Shown here: piece after piece, positions 30,333 to 41,202 of the stretch | Numbering within the stretch: the stretch's first letter is position 1 | Layout of the letters: each line of letters starts with the position of its first letter | Origin: Cribrihabitans marinus | GTDB taxonomy: Bacteria; Pseudomonadota; Alphaproteobacteria; Rhodobacterales; Rhodobacteraceae | DNA: 64,000 nucleotides | Direction: 5' to 3' | NCBI RefSeq assembly: GCF_900109035.1 | Contig: NZ_FNYD01000004.1 | Location: forward strand, 1-64,000 | Made by a program: the position numbers and the translations under genes | The notes under the pieces: generated by a model | What the model saw: the letters and a program-made list of their open reading frames with translations, nothing else | Database searches by the model: none | Told to the model about the DNA's origin: nothing

Positions 30333-31172
30333 ATGCCCTACAAGTCCCTGATGACAGTTCTGACCGATGTCGAACAGGCGCGCCCCGTCCTGGACCAGCT
30401 AATCGCCCTGGCCGAGGCTCAGGACGCCCATGCCGACGCGCTGTGCCTGGGTGTGGATCGCACCCAGACCGGTTATTACTATGCTGGCGCCAATGCGATG
30501 ATCCTGCAGGAAACGCTGACCCGGGCCACGGCCGAGGCGGCCGACACGCTGGCCTTCGCGCGGGACTATCTCGGCAAGTCCGGGATCCGTTGGTCGGCCG
30601 AGGACGGCGTGGCGCAGATCGCGGATCTGGGCCGCCATGTCGCGCATCGCGCGCGGTTCTCCGACCTGGTGGTGCTGCCCAAGCCCTATGGCGAGGACCG
30701 TGGCGCCGAGGCGGAACCGATCGTCGAGGCGGCCCTGTTCGAAGGCCATGCGCCGGTCCTTGTGGTGCCTGACGCGGCCAAGCCGATGGGCAAGCCGGGC
30801 ACCGTCAACATTGGCTGGAACGAAAGCGTGGAGGCGATGCGTTCGATCCGCCTGGCCATGCCGTTCCTGCGCGAGGCGGATGTGGTGCGGATCGTGGTGA
30901 TCGACCCGCCCAAGCACGGCCCCGACCGCTCGGATCCGGGCGGCCTGTTGTCGCAAATGCTGTCACGGCACGGGGTGAAATGCGAAATCGACGTTCTGAG
31001 CAAGACGATGACGCGGGTTTCGGACATCCTGAACCGCCACGCCACCGACACCGCCGCCGACCTTCTGGTGATGGGGGCCTATGGCCATTCGCGGTTCCGC
31101 GAGGCCATCCTGGGCGGCGCCACCCGCAACATGCTGGAACAGGCGGCGATCCCGGTCTTCATGGCGCACTGA
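30333..31172 (+). CDS. Universal stress protein family, two-domain
   Basis: This 279-residue cytoplasmic protein has the USP fold, apparently in tandem: the N-terminal half MPYKSLMTVLTDVEQA and the C-terminal half beginning KPGTVNIGWNESVEA. The C-terminal MGAYGHSRFREAILGGATRNML is the nucleotide-binding G-2x-G-9x-G(S/T) block, so ATP binding is likely in that domain. AGAGG precedes the ATG. It faces ccoN across an FNR box, consistent with induction at low oxygen. USP proteins of this place in Rhodobacteraceae accompany cbb3 genes; its exact role is unknown. Confidence 0.85.
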   Translation: MPYKSLMTVLTDVEQARPVLDQLIALAEAQDAHADALCLGVDRTQTGYYYAGANAMILQETLTRATAEAADTLAFARDYLGKSGIRWSAEDGVAQIADLGRHVAHRARFSDLVVLPKPYGEDRGAEAEPIVEAALFEGHAPVLVVPDAAKPMGKPGTVNIGWNESVEAMRSIRLAMPFLREADVVRIVVIDPPKHGPDRSDPGGLLSQMLSRHGVKCEIDVLSKTMTRVSDILNRHATDTAADLLVMGAYGHSRFREAILGGATRNMLEQAAIPVFMAH

Positions 31173-31210
31173 ATGCTGTGCCCTCCGGCCCTGCCGCCGC
31201 GGGGCCGGCC

Positions 31211-31465
31211 CTATCCCTTGCGGATCAGGCCGATCAGGAACAGCAGGATCACCGCGCCGATCGTGGCATGCAGGATCGAGGCGATGACCCCGCCGCCGAC
31301 GGCGAAACCCAGCGCCGGAAAGATCAGCCCGGCCAGGAACGCGCCGACGATCCCGACGATGATGTTGCCGATCAGGCCAAAGCCACGCCCCTTCATCAGC
31401 TTGCCGGACAGCCACCCGGCGACGGCCCCGATGATGAGCATGGCGATCAGGCTGTCGAACTGCAT
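31211..31465 (-). CDS. GlsB/YeaQ/YmgE-family stress-response membrane protein
   Basis: This 84-residue integral membrane protein has three hydrophobic helices rich in glycine. The family pattern is visible in IGAVAGWLSGKLMKGRGFGLIGNIIVGIVGAFLAG, broken here as AGWLSGKLMKG followed by GLIGNIIVGIVGA. Such proteins are general-stress membrane proteins of unknown biochemical function. It is convergent with the uspA-like gene (38 nt apart). The 66 nt between it and the SHMT gene hold nothing notable. Confidence 0.85.
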   Translation of the reverse strand: MQFDSLIAMLIIGAVAGWLSGKLMKGRGFGLIGNIIVGIVGAFLAGLIFPALGFAVGGGVIASILHATIGAVILLFLIGLIRKG

Positions 31466-31531
31466 ATTGTCTTCCTCACCAGGTGCTTGACCGCCACTTT
31501 CGCAGCCGTTCCCGACACTGGCAAGGCCGGA

Positions 31532-32854
31532 TCAGAGCCGCATGTAGTGCAGGCCGCGGAAACCCGCCCGAAGCGCGCGCGTACGCGCCGCGACCCCCTC
31601 AGGGTCCGGGCTGCGCAACCCCTCGGCGACCAGATCCGCCAGCCGGTCGGCATCGGCCGGCGTGACGCCCCGGCGCACGAGTTCCGGCGTGCCGAAACGC
31701 AGGCCGTTCATGTCGCCCGTCACCGGTTCGATCGGCAGGCCGATTCCGCTGGCCAGAAAGCCGGCGGCCCGCAGCCGCTTGGCCGCGGCCTGCCCGCCAC
31801 CGAACTCGGCTGCCTCCAGCGCGAACTGATGCGAGCTTGTCCGCTGGTCTCCTGCCGTGAAAACCGGCAGCCCCGCCGCACGCATCCGCTCGGCCAGCGC
31901 AACCGCGAGATCCACCATCGCCTGTGCGTAGTCACGGCCATGCTCGACCCAGTCCAGCAGCGACAGTGCAAGCGCGGCCGATTTCCCCGCATCGAAATTC
32001 GCGGTCAGGCCGGGAAAGGCGATGGCGTCCAGCCGCTCCGCGATCTCGGCCTCGTTGGTCACGATCAGGCCTCCGGCCGGGCCGCCGAGGCTCTTGTAGG
32101 TGCTCATGGTCATCATGTGCGCGCCCTCGGCCAGCGGGTCGGGCCAAACCTCGCCGGCGATGAGACCGCATTGATGCGCCGCGTCGAACAGCACCCTCGC
32201 CCCCACCTCGTCGGCGATGGCGCGTACATCGGCCACCGGATGCGGCACGAGGTTGAGCGAGCCGCCCACGGTGATGAGCGCCGGGCGCACTTCTCGCGCC
32301 AGTTTCCGCAATCCCCGAAGGTCGAGGCCATAGCTGCCGGCATCGACCGGTGCCTCGTGGATACGCAGCCCGAACAACCCGGCGCAGCCCGCGTCGTGAT
32401 GGGTGACATGGCCGCCGATGCTGGCCGGCGGCACGATGATCGCGTCACCCGGCCGGGTCAGTGCCATGAACCCGTAGAGGTTGGACAGCGCCCCGGATCC
32501 GACCCGGATCTCGGCATGGCGCGCGCGGAAGACGCGGGCGGCAAGTTCCGCCGCGATCACCTCGATCTCCTCGATCGCCTCCAGCCCCATCTCGTATTTG
32601 TCGCCCGGATAGCCCAGCGACGGCCGGCTGCCCAGCCCCGCGGCCAGCGCCGCCTCGGCACGCGGGTTCATCACGTTGGTCGCCGGGTTGAGGTTGAAAC
32701 ACTCCTCGTCATGGATCTGCCGGTTGCGCTCGATCAGCGCAGCGATCCGCTGATCGACGGCCTCGGGCGGCATTGCCGCCGTTGCCGCGGCAATGTCCTG
32801 CACACGGGTTTCGCAATGGGCGGGAACCCAGGGGCGTGGGGCGAGCTGTGGCAT
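31532..32854 (-). CDS. Serine hydroxymethyltransferase-like PLP enzyme
   Basis: This 440-residue fold-type I PLP protein belongs to the SHMT family. It has SLGYPGDKYEMGLEAIEEIE near the start, HVTHHDAGCAGLFGL, the aspartate in LFDAAHQCGLIAG, and the PLP-lysine motif STYKSLGGPAGG. It is divergent from housekeeping GlyA (many altered residues, for example GGPAGG after the lysine), so it may act on an alpha-methyl or other hydroxy-amino acid. It starts 80 nt after the fnrL stop on the same strand. CAGGAG precedes the ATG. A housekeeping glyA presumably lies elsewhere. Confidence 0.8.
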   Translation of the reverse strand: MPQLAPRPWVPAHCETRVQDIAAATAAMPPEAVDQRIAALIERNRQIHDEECFNLNPATNVMNPRAEAALAAGLGSRPSLGYPGDKYEMGLEAIEEIEVIAAELAARVFRARHAEIRVGSGALSNLYGFMALTRPGDAIIVPPASIGGHVTHHDAGCAGLFGLRIHEAPVDAGSYGLDLRGLRKLAREVRPALITVGGSLNLVPHPVADVRAIADEVGARVLFDAAHQCGLIAGEVWPDPLAEGAHMMTMSTYKSLGGPAGGLIVTNEAEIAERLDAIAFPGLTANFDAGKSAALALSLLDWVEHGRDYAQAMVDLAVALAERMRAAGLPVFTAGDQRTSSHQFALEAAEFGGGQAAAKRLRAAGFLASGIGLPIEPVTGDMNGLRFGTPELVRRGVTPADADRLADLVAEGLRSPDPEGVAARTRALRAGFRGLHYMRL

Positions 32855-32934
32855 CTCGATCTCCTGTCGTTTCCGGCAGGATGGGACGCGCTCGACCTCA
32901 GCGCAATTCGGTTTTCCGGAGGATCGGGCGGTTC

Positions 32935-33678
32935 CTAGACCAGGAAACCGCCGTCGCTGTCATCTCCGGCCTCTTCCATCAGCCGGCTCATGTCGGGGAT
33001 GGTGACGTGGCGTTTGCCTTCCAGCAGGATCACCCCGTCCCGCTTGAGCGCCGACATCTGCCGGCTGACCGTTTCCAGCGTCAGGCCCAGGTAATCCGCC
33101 ATCGCCTCGCGGGTCAGGGGCAGGTCGAACACCATCCGCTCGCTGGCTTTGCCCTGCCCCAGCGAGGCGTCGCGCCGGGCGATGATCGACAGCAGGCTTG
33201 CGATTTTCTCGCGCGCGGTCTTGCGGCCCAGGACCAGCATCCACTCGCGCGCGGCGTCCAGTTCGTCCAGCGTCATCTCGAGCAGGCGGTGGGCGATATG
33301 CGGGGTCCGCACCATCACTTCCTCGAACGGTTTCTTGCGGAAACAGCACATCACCAGATCGGTGGTCGCAACCACGTCATAGGCCGCGCCGTCGCGCCCG
33401 GGGCGCCCGACGAAATCCGACGGCAGAAGCAGGCCGACCATCTGTGTGCGGCCATCCTCCATCGTCTGCGCCAGCGTCGCGATGCCGGACACGACCGACC
33501 CCACGAAGTTCATCCGGTCGCCTGACCAGATGATCGTCTGCCCGGCCTCGAAGCTTCGGTAATACTTGATCTCCTCCAGCTCGGCCAACTCGTCCGCCTC
33601 GCAGCGGGCGCAGACGGCCCGGTGCCGAATCGGGCAGTCGGAACAGTTCGAATGCAGTGTTGGGCTCGGCGCTGACAT
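32935..33678 (-). CDS. fnrL: Oxygen-sensing regulator FnrL
   Basis: FnrL (247 residues) is the CRP/FNR-type iron-sulfur regulator that controls anaerobic and microaerobic genes. The N-terminal cysteine cluster is C12, C15, C23 and C26 (NCSDCPIRHRAVCARC), with further cysteines in VMCCFRKK supplying the fourth ligand. The recognition helix ETVSRQMSALKRDG carries the FNR E-SR specificity residues. The start is the ATG ending at 33678, giving the length of Rhodobacter FnrL; the longer ORF would read through an FNR box. It is divergent from hemN across that box, suggesting autoregulation. Confidence 0.93.
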   Translation of the reverse strand: MSAPSPTLHSNCSDCPIRHRAVCARCEADELAELEEIKYYRSFEAGQTIIWSGDRMNFVGSVVSGIATLAQTMEDGRTQMVGLLLPSDFVGRPGRDGAAYDVVATTDLVMCCFRKKPFEEVMVRTPHIAHRLLEMTLDELDAAREWMLVLGRKTAREKIASLLSIIARRDASLGQGKASERMVFDLPLTREAMADYLGLTLETVSRQMSALKRDGVILLEGKRHVTIPDMSRLMEEAGDDSDGGFLV

Positions 33679-33691
33679 GAAGAAAATCCAC

Positions 33692-33705
33692 TTGATCTGA
33701 GTCAA
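33692..33705. promoter_or_regulatory. FNR box between fnrL and hemN
   Basis: TTGATCTGAGTCAA matches TTGAT-N4-ATCAA with one mismatch (GTCAA). Its centre is at 33698.5. Counting 41.5 nt toward hemN places a class II transcription start at about 33740, one base before the hemN ATG. On the fnrL side the box lies only 14 nt from the ATG, where binding would repress. It could therefore activate hemN and repress fnrL. Confidence 0.8.
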
Positions 33706-33740
33706 GGATGCGGGTTGCGACTCTGCCTAAACCTAGAGGC

Positions 33741-35096
33741 ATGGTAACGAAATCTCAATTGTCCCGGCTCGGACTTTTTGACGCGAAAGTCCCCCGCTAC
33801 ACCAGCTACCCGACCGCGCCCCACTTCAGCAATGACGTGGGGCCCGATCTGTTCGGGGATTGGATCGCGCAAATCGCCCCCGGCAGCGCCGTGTCGCTGT
33901 ATATCCATGTGCCCTTTTGCCGGCGGCTGTGCTGGTTCTGCGCCTGCCGGACGCAGGGCACCCAGACCGACGGTCCGGTGGCGGCCTATCTGGAAACGCT
34001 CAAGTCCGAACTGGCACTGCTCAAGGACCGGCTGCCCGAGGGTGTCACTCTGTCGCGGCTGCACTGGGGCGGCGGCACGCCGACCCTGCTGAACCCGGCG
34101 ATGATGACCGAGCTGGCCGAGACCATCTTCGACGTGGTGCCGATGGGCGATAATGCCGAGTTCTCGGTCGAGATCGACCCCAACGAGATCGACGGCGCGC
34201 GCCTTGACGCGCTGGCCGCCGCAGGCATGAACCGCGCCTCGATCGGGGTGCAGGATTTCGACGACGAGATCCAGAAGACGATCGGCCGGGTCCAGAGCTA
34301 TGACGTGACCCGCGACGCGGTGGACATGATCCGCGCCCGCGGCATCGCCAGCCTGAATGCCGATATCCTTTATGGCCTGCCGCATCAGACCAGGGCGCGG
34401 ATGACCGAAAGCGTCCAGAAGCTCCTGTCGCTCAACCCCGACCGGGTCGCGCTTTACGGCTATGCCCATGTGCCCTGGATGGCCAAGCGGCAGCAGCTGA
34501 TCCCGTCGGATGCCCTGCCGACGCCCGAGCAACGGCTCGACCTGTTCGACACCGCCCGCCGCCTGTTCCTGTGGGACAACTATGCCGAGATCGGCATCGA
34601 CCATTTCGCGACGCAGGATGACGGTCTGACCCAGGCGCTGCGGACCGGCAAGCTCAAGCGGAACTTCCAGGGCTATACCGACGATCAGGCCGATGTCCTG
34701 ATCGGGGTCGGCGCCTCGTCGATCTCGCGTTTTCCGCAAGGCTACGCCCAGAATGCCCCGGCGACCTCGGTGCACACCAAGGCCATCCGCGAGGGTCGGT
34801 TTTCGACCTCACGAGGACACAGGTTCAAGGGCCAGGATATCCTGCGCTCGCGCCTGATCGAGGCCCTGATGTGCGACTTCCGCATCGACAGCGCCGAGAT
34901 CCTGGAGAACCACGCCGTGTCGCGCGCCGAGCTGGAGGCGATGTATGCCCGTGCGGACCAGGCCTTTGACGGGTTGTTGCAGATCACCGGGGACGGGCTG
35001 TTCATCCCGCAGGAGGCGCGCCCGCTCACCCGGATGATCGCGCGGATCTTCGACGCCTACGACCTGAGCAAGGCCGGACACTCTTCGGCGATCTGA
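33741..35096 (+). CDS. hemN: Oxygen-independent coproporphyrinogen III oxidase
   Basis: HemN (451 residues) is a radical-SAM enzyme that makes protoporphyrinogen IX when oxygen is scarce, supplying haem for the cbb3 oxidase nearby. The iron-sulfur/SAM site is C-x3-C-x2-C-x-C in FCRRLCWFCACRTQG. The SAM-binding GGGTPTLL and the ALYGYAHVPWMAKRQ segment match HemN/HemZ. The ATG at 33741 fits the family N-terminus (MVTKSQLSRLGLFDAKVPRY); it has little room for a Shine-Dalgarno sequence and lies where the FNR box predicts transcription to begin. Divergent from fnrL. A 235-nt gap follows, with at best a weak TTGACG promoter. Confidence 0.95.
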   Translation: MVTKSQLSRLGLFDAKVPRYTSYPTAPHFSNDVGPDLFGDWIAQIAPGSAVSLYIHVPFCRRLCWFCACRTQGTQTDGPVAAYLETLKSELALLKDRLPEGVTLSRLHWGGGTPTLLNPAMMTELAETIFDVVPMGDNAEFSVEIDPNEIDGARLDALAAAGMNRASIGVQDFDDEIQKTIGRVQSYDVTRDAVDMIRARGIASLNADILYGLPHQTRARMTESVQKLLSLNPDRVALYGYAHVPWMAKRQQLIPSDALPTPEQRLDLFDTARRLFLWDNYAEIGIDHFATQDDGLTQALRTGKLKRNFQGYTDDQADVLIGVGASSISRFPQGYAQNAPATSVHTKAIREGRFSTSRGHRFKGQDILRSRLIEALMCDFRIDSAEILENHAVSRAELEAMYARADQAFDGLLQITGDGLFIPQEARPLTRMIARIFDAYDLSKAGHSSAI

Positions 35097-35331
35097 GACC
35101 GGCCGCGCCGCTCCGGGGCAAAGGACTTGACGCGGGGCGGCCCGATTTCCCACACTCATTCGTGAGACGCGCGGGTTAGAAGATGGTCCCGCCATCCGGG
35201 CCCCCGGCCGCGCCCGCGCGTGGGAGGCAGGCCAGACAGAAGACCGGACCAGTGCGAGCGCCGTGCCGTTCGTCCGATTCCTGATCGTGCAGCAGACAGA
35301 GTTTTTGCAGCAACCCAGAGGGAATCGAGCC

Positions 35332-37260
35332 ATGCGCGTCTTTACAGTCCTAGGTCCCACCCAGTCCGGCAAATCCACGCTCGTCGAGGCGATCGCCCGC
35401 CTCGACGGGCGGCCCACGACATTCGATATCGGCGGAACCGTGCACCTGCACGGGTTCGACTATCTGGGCGAGCCCTGGTGCGCGATCGACGTGGACGGCG
35501 GCGGCGACTGCCTGGCCCAGGTCGGCCCCGCGATGGCCATTTCCGACGCCGCCGTGGTTGTCGTGCCGCCCGATCCCGAGGCGGCGGTGCTGAGCGCGCC
35601 CTATCTGCGCCTCGTGGAAGAGGCCGGCATCCCCTGCTTCCTCTTCATCAACCGCATGGACAGCCCCAACGGCCGCATCCGCGACATTATCGCATCGCTG
35701 CAAAGCTATTGCAGCCATCACATCACCCTGCGCCAGGTGCCGATCCGCGAGGGCGAGCAGATCGTGGGCGCCGTCGACCTGATCTCGGAGCGGGCCTGGA
35801 AATACCAGGATGGCCAGCCCTCGGCCCTGATCGAACTGCCTGCATCGGCGCAGGATCGCGAACAAGAGGCGCGCACCGAGCTTCTCGAAACCCTCTCGGA
35901 TTTCGACGACAACCTTCTGGAGCAGCTGATCGAGGACAAGCAGCCGCCCTCCTCGGAGCTTTACGACCTGGCCGCGCAAGTGCTGCAGCATCACCAGCTG
36001 ATCCCGGCCTGCCTGGGCGCGGCAAGCCACGGCAACGGGCTGACCCGGCTGATGAAGGCGCTGCGCCACGAGGCGCCGGAATTCAGTATTGCCGCCGACC
36101 GCGACATGGCCGATGACGCCGCCCGCGCGATCACCGGCTTTGCCGACGTGAAAAAGCACATCGGCAAGATCACCGTCCTGCGCGGACTGGGCGCGGGGGT
36201 TGTCGCGCATGAGCCGCTGGCCGGCGAGACCGTCGGCAGCCTGACGGCACTGGACGCGAAAACGCAGATCCCGTCGCTCGAGGCCGGGCAGATCGGGCTG
36301 GCGGTCAAGTCCGACCACCTGAAACCCGGGCTGATCTGCGAGAGCAGCAGCGCCAGCGAGTTGCCGGAATGGGCGCAGGCCCGCCCGCCCAGTCATCGAC
36401 AGCTTGTCACGCCGCTGCACGAACGCGACGACGTGCGGCTCTCGAACGCGCTGTCACGTCTGGCCGAGATCGACCCCGGCCTGACCCTGTCGCAGGACGA
36501 GGCCACGGGCCACGCCGTTCTGGGCAGCCAGGGACCGCAGCACATGCGCCGGGTTGCCGCGAAGCTGGCCGAGGATTTCGGGATCGAGATCGAGACCGGA
36601 CCGGTCGAGACCGCCTATCGCGAGACGATCCAGAAAACGGTCGAGCATCACCACCGCCACCGCAAGCAATCCGGCGGCGCGGGCCAGTTCGCGGACGTTC
36701 TCGTCAAGATGCAGCCAATGCCACGCGGCGCCGGTTTCCAGTTTGACGAGACGGTCAAGGGCGGTGCGGTGCCGCGCAACTACATCCCCGCCGTCGCCAA
36801 CGGTGCCGAGGAGGCGTTGGCGGAAGGGCCCGAAGGGTTCCCGGTCGTCGACGTGAAGGTGACATTGCTGGACGGCAAGCATCACAACGTCGACAGCTCC
36901 GACTTCGCTTTCCGCACGGCGGGCAAGGCTGCGGTGCGCGAGGCGCTGCCGACGGCCAAGCCGGTGGTGCTTCAGCCGATCCTCAGGGCCGAAATCCACG
37001 TGCCTTCGGCCTTTGTCGGCGACCTGGTTCCCACGATCAGCACGCTGCAGGGGCAGGTGCTTGGATTCGAGAACAACCCGGACGCGCCGGGCTGGGAGAT
37101 CTTCAACGCCCTGCTGCCGGCGGTGGCCGAGGACGAGCTGCACCGCAGCCTGGCCAGCATTTCGCGCGGCACCGGCTGGGTGCGGCTGAACTTCGATCAC
37201 TACGAGGAGTTGCGGGGCCCCTCGCCCAAGGCCGCGCGCGAAAAGGTCGCCACCGCCTGA
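35332..37260 (+). CDS. EF-G-like paralogue with degenerate GTPase motifs
   Basis: This 642-residue protein is homologous to EF-G along its length but shorter. The P-loop survives as GPTQSGKST at 8-16. The switch I (RGITI-type) segment is missing, and DTPGH is replaced by DVDGGGD at 53-59, so the catalytic histidine is lost. NKMD becomes NRMD (107-110). Domains III-V are better preserved, with HRKQSGGAGQFADV matching fusA's [14 protein letters not shown]. It probably binds nucleotide poorly or without normal hydrolysis, and may act on ribosomes differently. AGAGGGA lies upstream of the ATG. It stands alone. Confidence 0.9.
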   Translation: MRVFTVLGPTQSGKSTLVEAIARLDGRPTTFDIGGTVHLHGFDYLGEPWCAIDVDGGGDCLAQVGPAMAISDAAVVVVPPDPEAAVLSAPYLRLVEEAGIPCFLFINRMDSPNGRIRDIIASLQSYCSHHITLRQVPIREGEQIVGAVDLISERAWKYQDGQPSALIELPASAQDREQEARTELLETLSDFDDNLLEQLIEDKQPPSSELYDLAAQVLQHHQLIPACLGAASHGNGLTRLMKALRHEAPEFSIAADRDMADDAARAITGFADVKKHIGKITVLRGLGAGVVAHEPLAGETVGSLTALDAKTQIPSLEAGQIGLAVKSDHLKPGLICESSSASELPEWAQARPPSHRQLVTPLHERDDVRLSNALSRLAEIDPGLTLSQDEATGHAVLGSQGPQHMRRVAAKLAEDFGIEIETGPVETAYRETIQKTVEHHHRHRKQSGGAGQFADVLVKMQPMPRGAGFQFDETVKGGAVPRNYIPAVANGAEEALAEGPEGFPVVDVKVTLLDGKHHNVDSSDFAFRTAGKAAVREALPTAKPVVLQPILRAEIHVPSAFVGDLVPTISTLQGQVLGFENNPDAPGWEIFNALLPAVAEDELHRSLASISRGTGWVRLNFDHYEELRGPSPKAAREKVATA

Positions 37261-37288
37261 CGCCCGGTCCGACCCAAGAGCGCCCCGC

Positions 37289-37309
37289 GCCCCGGGCTTG
37301 ACCCGGGGC
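37289..37309. repeat. CTTGA-loop palindrome downstream of the EF-G paralogue
   Basis: GCCCCGGG, loop CTTGA, CCCGGGGC form a perfect 8-bp hairpin, followed by CCTCCGG and a further CCGGAGG. The design equals that at 2831-2851. It lies between two convergent genes and may help end both transcripts. It has no T-run. Confidence 0.6.
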
Positions 37310-37338
37310 CTCCGGCGGCGCGCCCGGCCGGAGGTATC

Positions 37339-38918
<1,580 letters not shown>

Positions 38919-38922
<4 letters not shown>

Positions 38923-40109
38923 CGCATGTCTCCCGCATCGTCGGAGGATACCGCGTCCATGACAATCACATGGTCCGCCGCCTTGTCGGGCATCGGCGCA
39001 CCGCCGCTGAACGTCTTGCGCGGGTCGAACGCATCCCGCACCCCCTCAAAGATGAACACCAGCAGCGACAGCATGATCGCGAAGGTCAGGAACGCGGTGA
39101 AGGCCAGCCACGGCGCCTGCAGGTTCTGCTTGGCCTGCAGGGTCAACTCGCCCAGCGAGGGCGCCGAAGACGGCAGGCCGAAACCGAGGAAGTCCAGCGA
39201 AGCCAGCCCGCCGATGGTTCCGGTGACGATGAAGGGCAGCATGGTCAGCGTCGCAACCATCGCGTTTGGCAGCATGTGGCGGAACATGATCGTCATGTTG
39301 CCGACCCCCAGCGCCTTGGCCGCCCGCACATATTCCAGGTTGCGCGCCCGCAGGAACTCGGCCCGCACCACGCCGACCAGCGCGGTCCAGGAGAACAGGA
39401 TCATCAGGCCCACAAGGAGCCAGAAACCCCGCCCCAGGATCGCGAACATGATGATGATCACATAGAGCGACGGCGTGGCCGACCAGATCTCGATGATGCG
39501 CTGAAAGATCAGGTCCAGCCAGCCGCCGAAGAAGCCCTGGATCGCCCCCGCGAAGATCCCCACCAGGCTGGCGATGGTGGTCACGACCAGGGTGAAGACG
39601 ATCGACAGGCGAAAGCCGTAGATCACCCGGGCCAGCACGTCGCGCTTGGTGTCGTCGGTGCCCAGCCAGTTCTGCTCGTTGGGTGGCAGCGGGGCCGCAC
39701 CGGGGCGGTCGACCGGGGTGTCATAGCTGTAGCGGATCGGCGGCCAGATCATCCAGCCCTTGGCAAATTCCGCGTCCTCGACCGTTCCGGCCGCAGCCGC
39801 CTCGATCAGCTCTTCGGGCGTGTCGAAACAGGCGTCCAGCCCGCCGGTCGCGATCAGGCAGCGCACCTCGACATCGCGATAGGCGGCCTCGGTCTGGAAA
39901 TCGCCGCCGAAATCCGTCTCGGCGTAGAAATTGAAGATCGGCGTGAAGTACTCGCCGCGATAGTTCACCAGGATCGGCTTGTCGTTGGCCAGGAACTCGG
40001 CAAAGAGCGACAGGCCGAACAGGATCGAGAACAGGATCAGCGACCAGAACGCCCGGCCGTTGCGTCGGAAGTTCCGCCACCGGCGCGCATTGAGCGGAGA
40101 GAGCGCCAT
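38919..40109 (-). CDS. yejE: Peptide ABC transporter permease (YejE type)
   Basis: This 396-residue permease starts MALSPLNARRWRNFRRNGRAF, characteristic of YejE, with an N-terminal helix, a large periplasmic segment (about 40-150) and the C-terminal BPD_transp_1 domain of five helices. The EAA loop that contacts the ATPases is FLRARNLEYVRAAKALGVG. The TDDTKRDVLARVIYGFRLS sequence marks the start of the permease domain. It directly abuts yejB (no gap) and overlaps yejF by 4 nt. Confidence 0.92.
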
Positions 40110-41195
40110 CTACCCCTCCCTCTTTTCGAAATCGATGCGCGGGTCGACGAACACATACATCAGGTCGCTCAGGATGCCCACGACCAGGCTCATCAGGCCG
40201 AAGATGAACAGCGTGCCGAAGATCACCGGATAGTCGCGCGCCACCGCCGCCTCGAAGCCCAGCCGGCCCAGCCCGTCCAGCGAAAAGATCGTCTCGATGA
40301 TGATCGAGCCCGAGAAGAACACGCCGATGAACACCGCCGGGAACCCGGCGATCACGATCAGCATCGCGTTGCGGAAGACATGGCCGTAAAGGACCCGTTT
40401 TTCACTCAGCCCCTTGGCGCGGGCGGTCATGACATAGTGTTTCTTGATCTCGTCCAGAAAGCTGTTCTTGGTCAGCAGCGTCAGCGTGGCGAAGGCCGAG
40501 ATGGTCGAGGCCAGGACCGGCAGGGTGATGTGCCAGAAGTAATCCGCGATCTTGCCGCCCAGGCCGAGGCTTTCCCAGTTGTCCGAGGTCAGCCCGCGCA
40601 GCGGAAAGATCTGCCAATAGGAGCCGCCGGCGAACAGCACCAGCAGCAGGATGGCGAAAAGGAACCCCGGGATCGCATAGGCCACGATGATCGCCCCGCT
40701 GGTCCAGGTGTCGAAGGTGGACCCGTCCTTGACCGCCTTGCGGATGCCCAGCGGGATCGACACCAGGTAGGCGATTATGGTCGACCACAGCCCGAGCGAA
40801 ATCGACACGGGCATCTTTTCCAGCACCAGGTCGGTCACGTCGATCGAGCGGAAATAGCTCTCGCCGAAATCCAGCGTCAGGTAGTTGCCCAACATGTTCA
40901 GGAACCGCTCCAGCGGCGGCTTGTCGAAGCCGAATTCCTTTTCCAACTGCTCGATGAATTCCTTGGGCAGACCGCGCGCGCCAATATATTCGCTGTCCGA
41001 TCCGAATGTCTCCTCAACGGGCGCGGCGTCGCCGCCGGCAAAGCCGCCGAACACGTCGCCCTCGCCCTGTACCTGGGCCAGGATCTGCTCGATCGGGCCG
41101 CCGGGCACGAATTGCACCAGCGTGAAATTGAGGATCATGATGCCGAGCAGCGTCGGGATCACCAGCAGCAATCTGCGAAGGATATAGGCGCCCAA
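40110..41195 (-). CDS. yejB: Peptide ABC transporter permease (YejB type)
   Basis: This 361-residue permease begins with a TTG start ([20 protein letters not shown] after initiation), matching the family, and has a DppB-like architecture of six helices. The EAA-like loop is [21 protein letters not shown] long periplasmic loop near 60-120 includes the [17 protein letters not shown] segment typical of YejB. A GAGG from the end of yejA (stop at 41203) can serve as its Shine-Dalgarno sequence. It is coupled to yejA and yejE in one operon. Confidence 0.92.
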   Translation of the reverse strand: MGAYILRRLLLVIPTLLGIMILNFTLVQFVPGGPIEQILAQVQGEGDVFGGFAGGDAAPVEETFGSDSEYIGARGLPKEFIEQLEKEFGFDKPPLERFLNMLGNYLTLDFGESYFRSIDVTDLVLEKMPVSISLGLWSTIIAYLVSIPLGIRKAVKDGSTFDTWTSGAIIVAYAIPGFLFAILLLVLFAGGSYWQIFPLRGLTSDNWESLGLGGKIADYFWHITLPVLASTISAFATLTLLTKNSFLDEIKKHYVMTARAKGLSEKRVLYGHVFRNAMLIVIAGFPAVFIGVFFSGSIIIETIFSLDGLGRLGFEAAVARDYPVIFGTLFIFGLMSLVVGILSDLMYVFVDPRIDFEKREG

Positions 41196-41202
41196 GGGTC
41201 TC

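Noticed and set aside
35097-35331. Promoter or small RNA in the hemN to EF-G-like gap
   Set aside because: A TTGACG with an imperfect CACACT 18 nt on and a short TTCG hairpin are visible, but neither is convincing alone.
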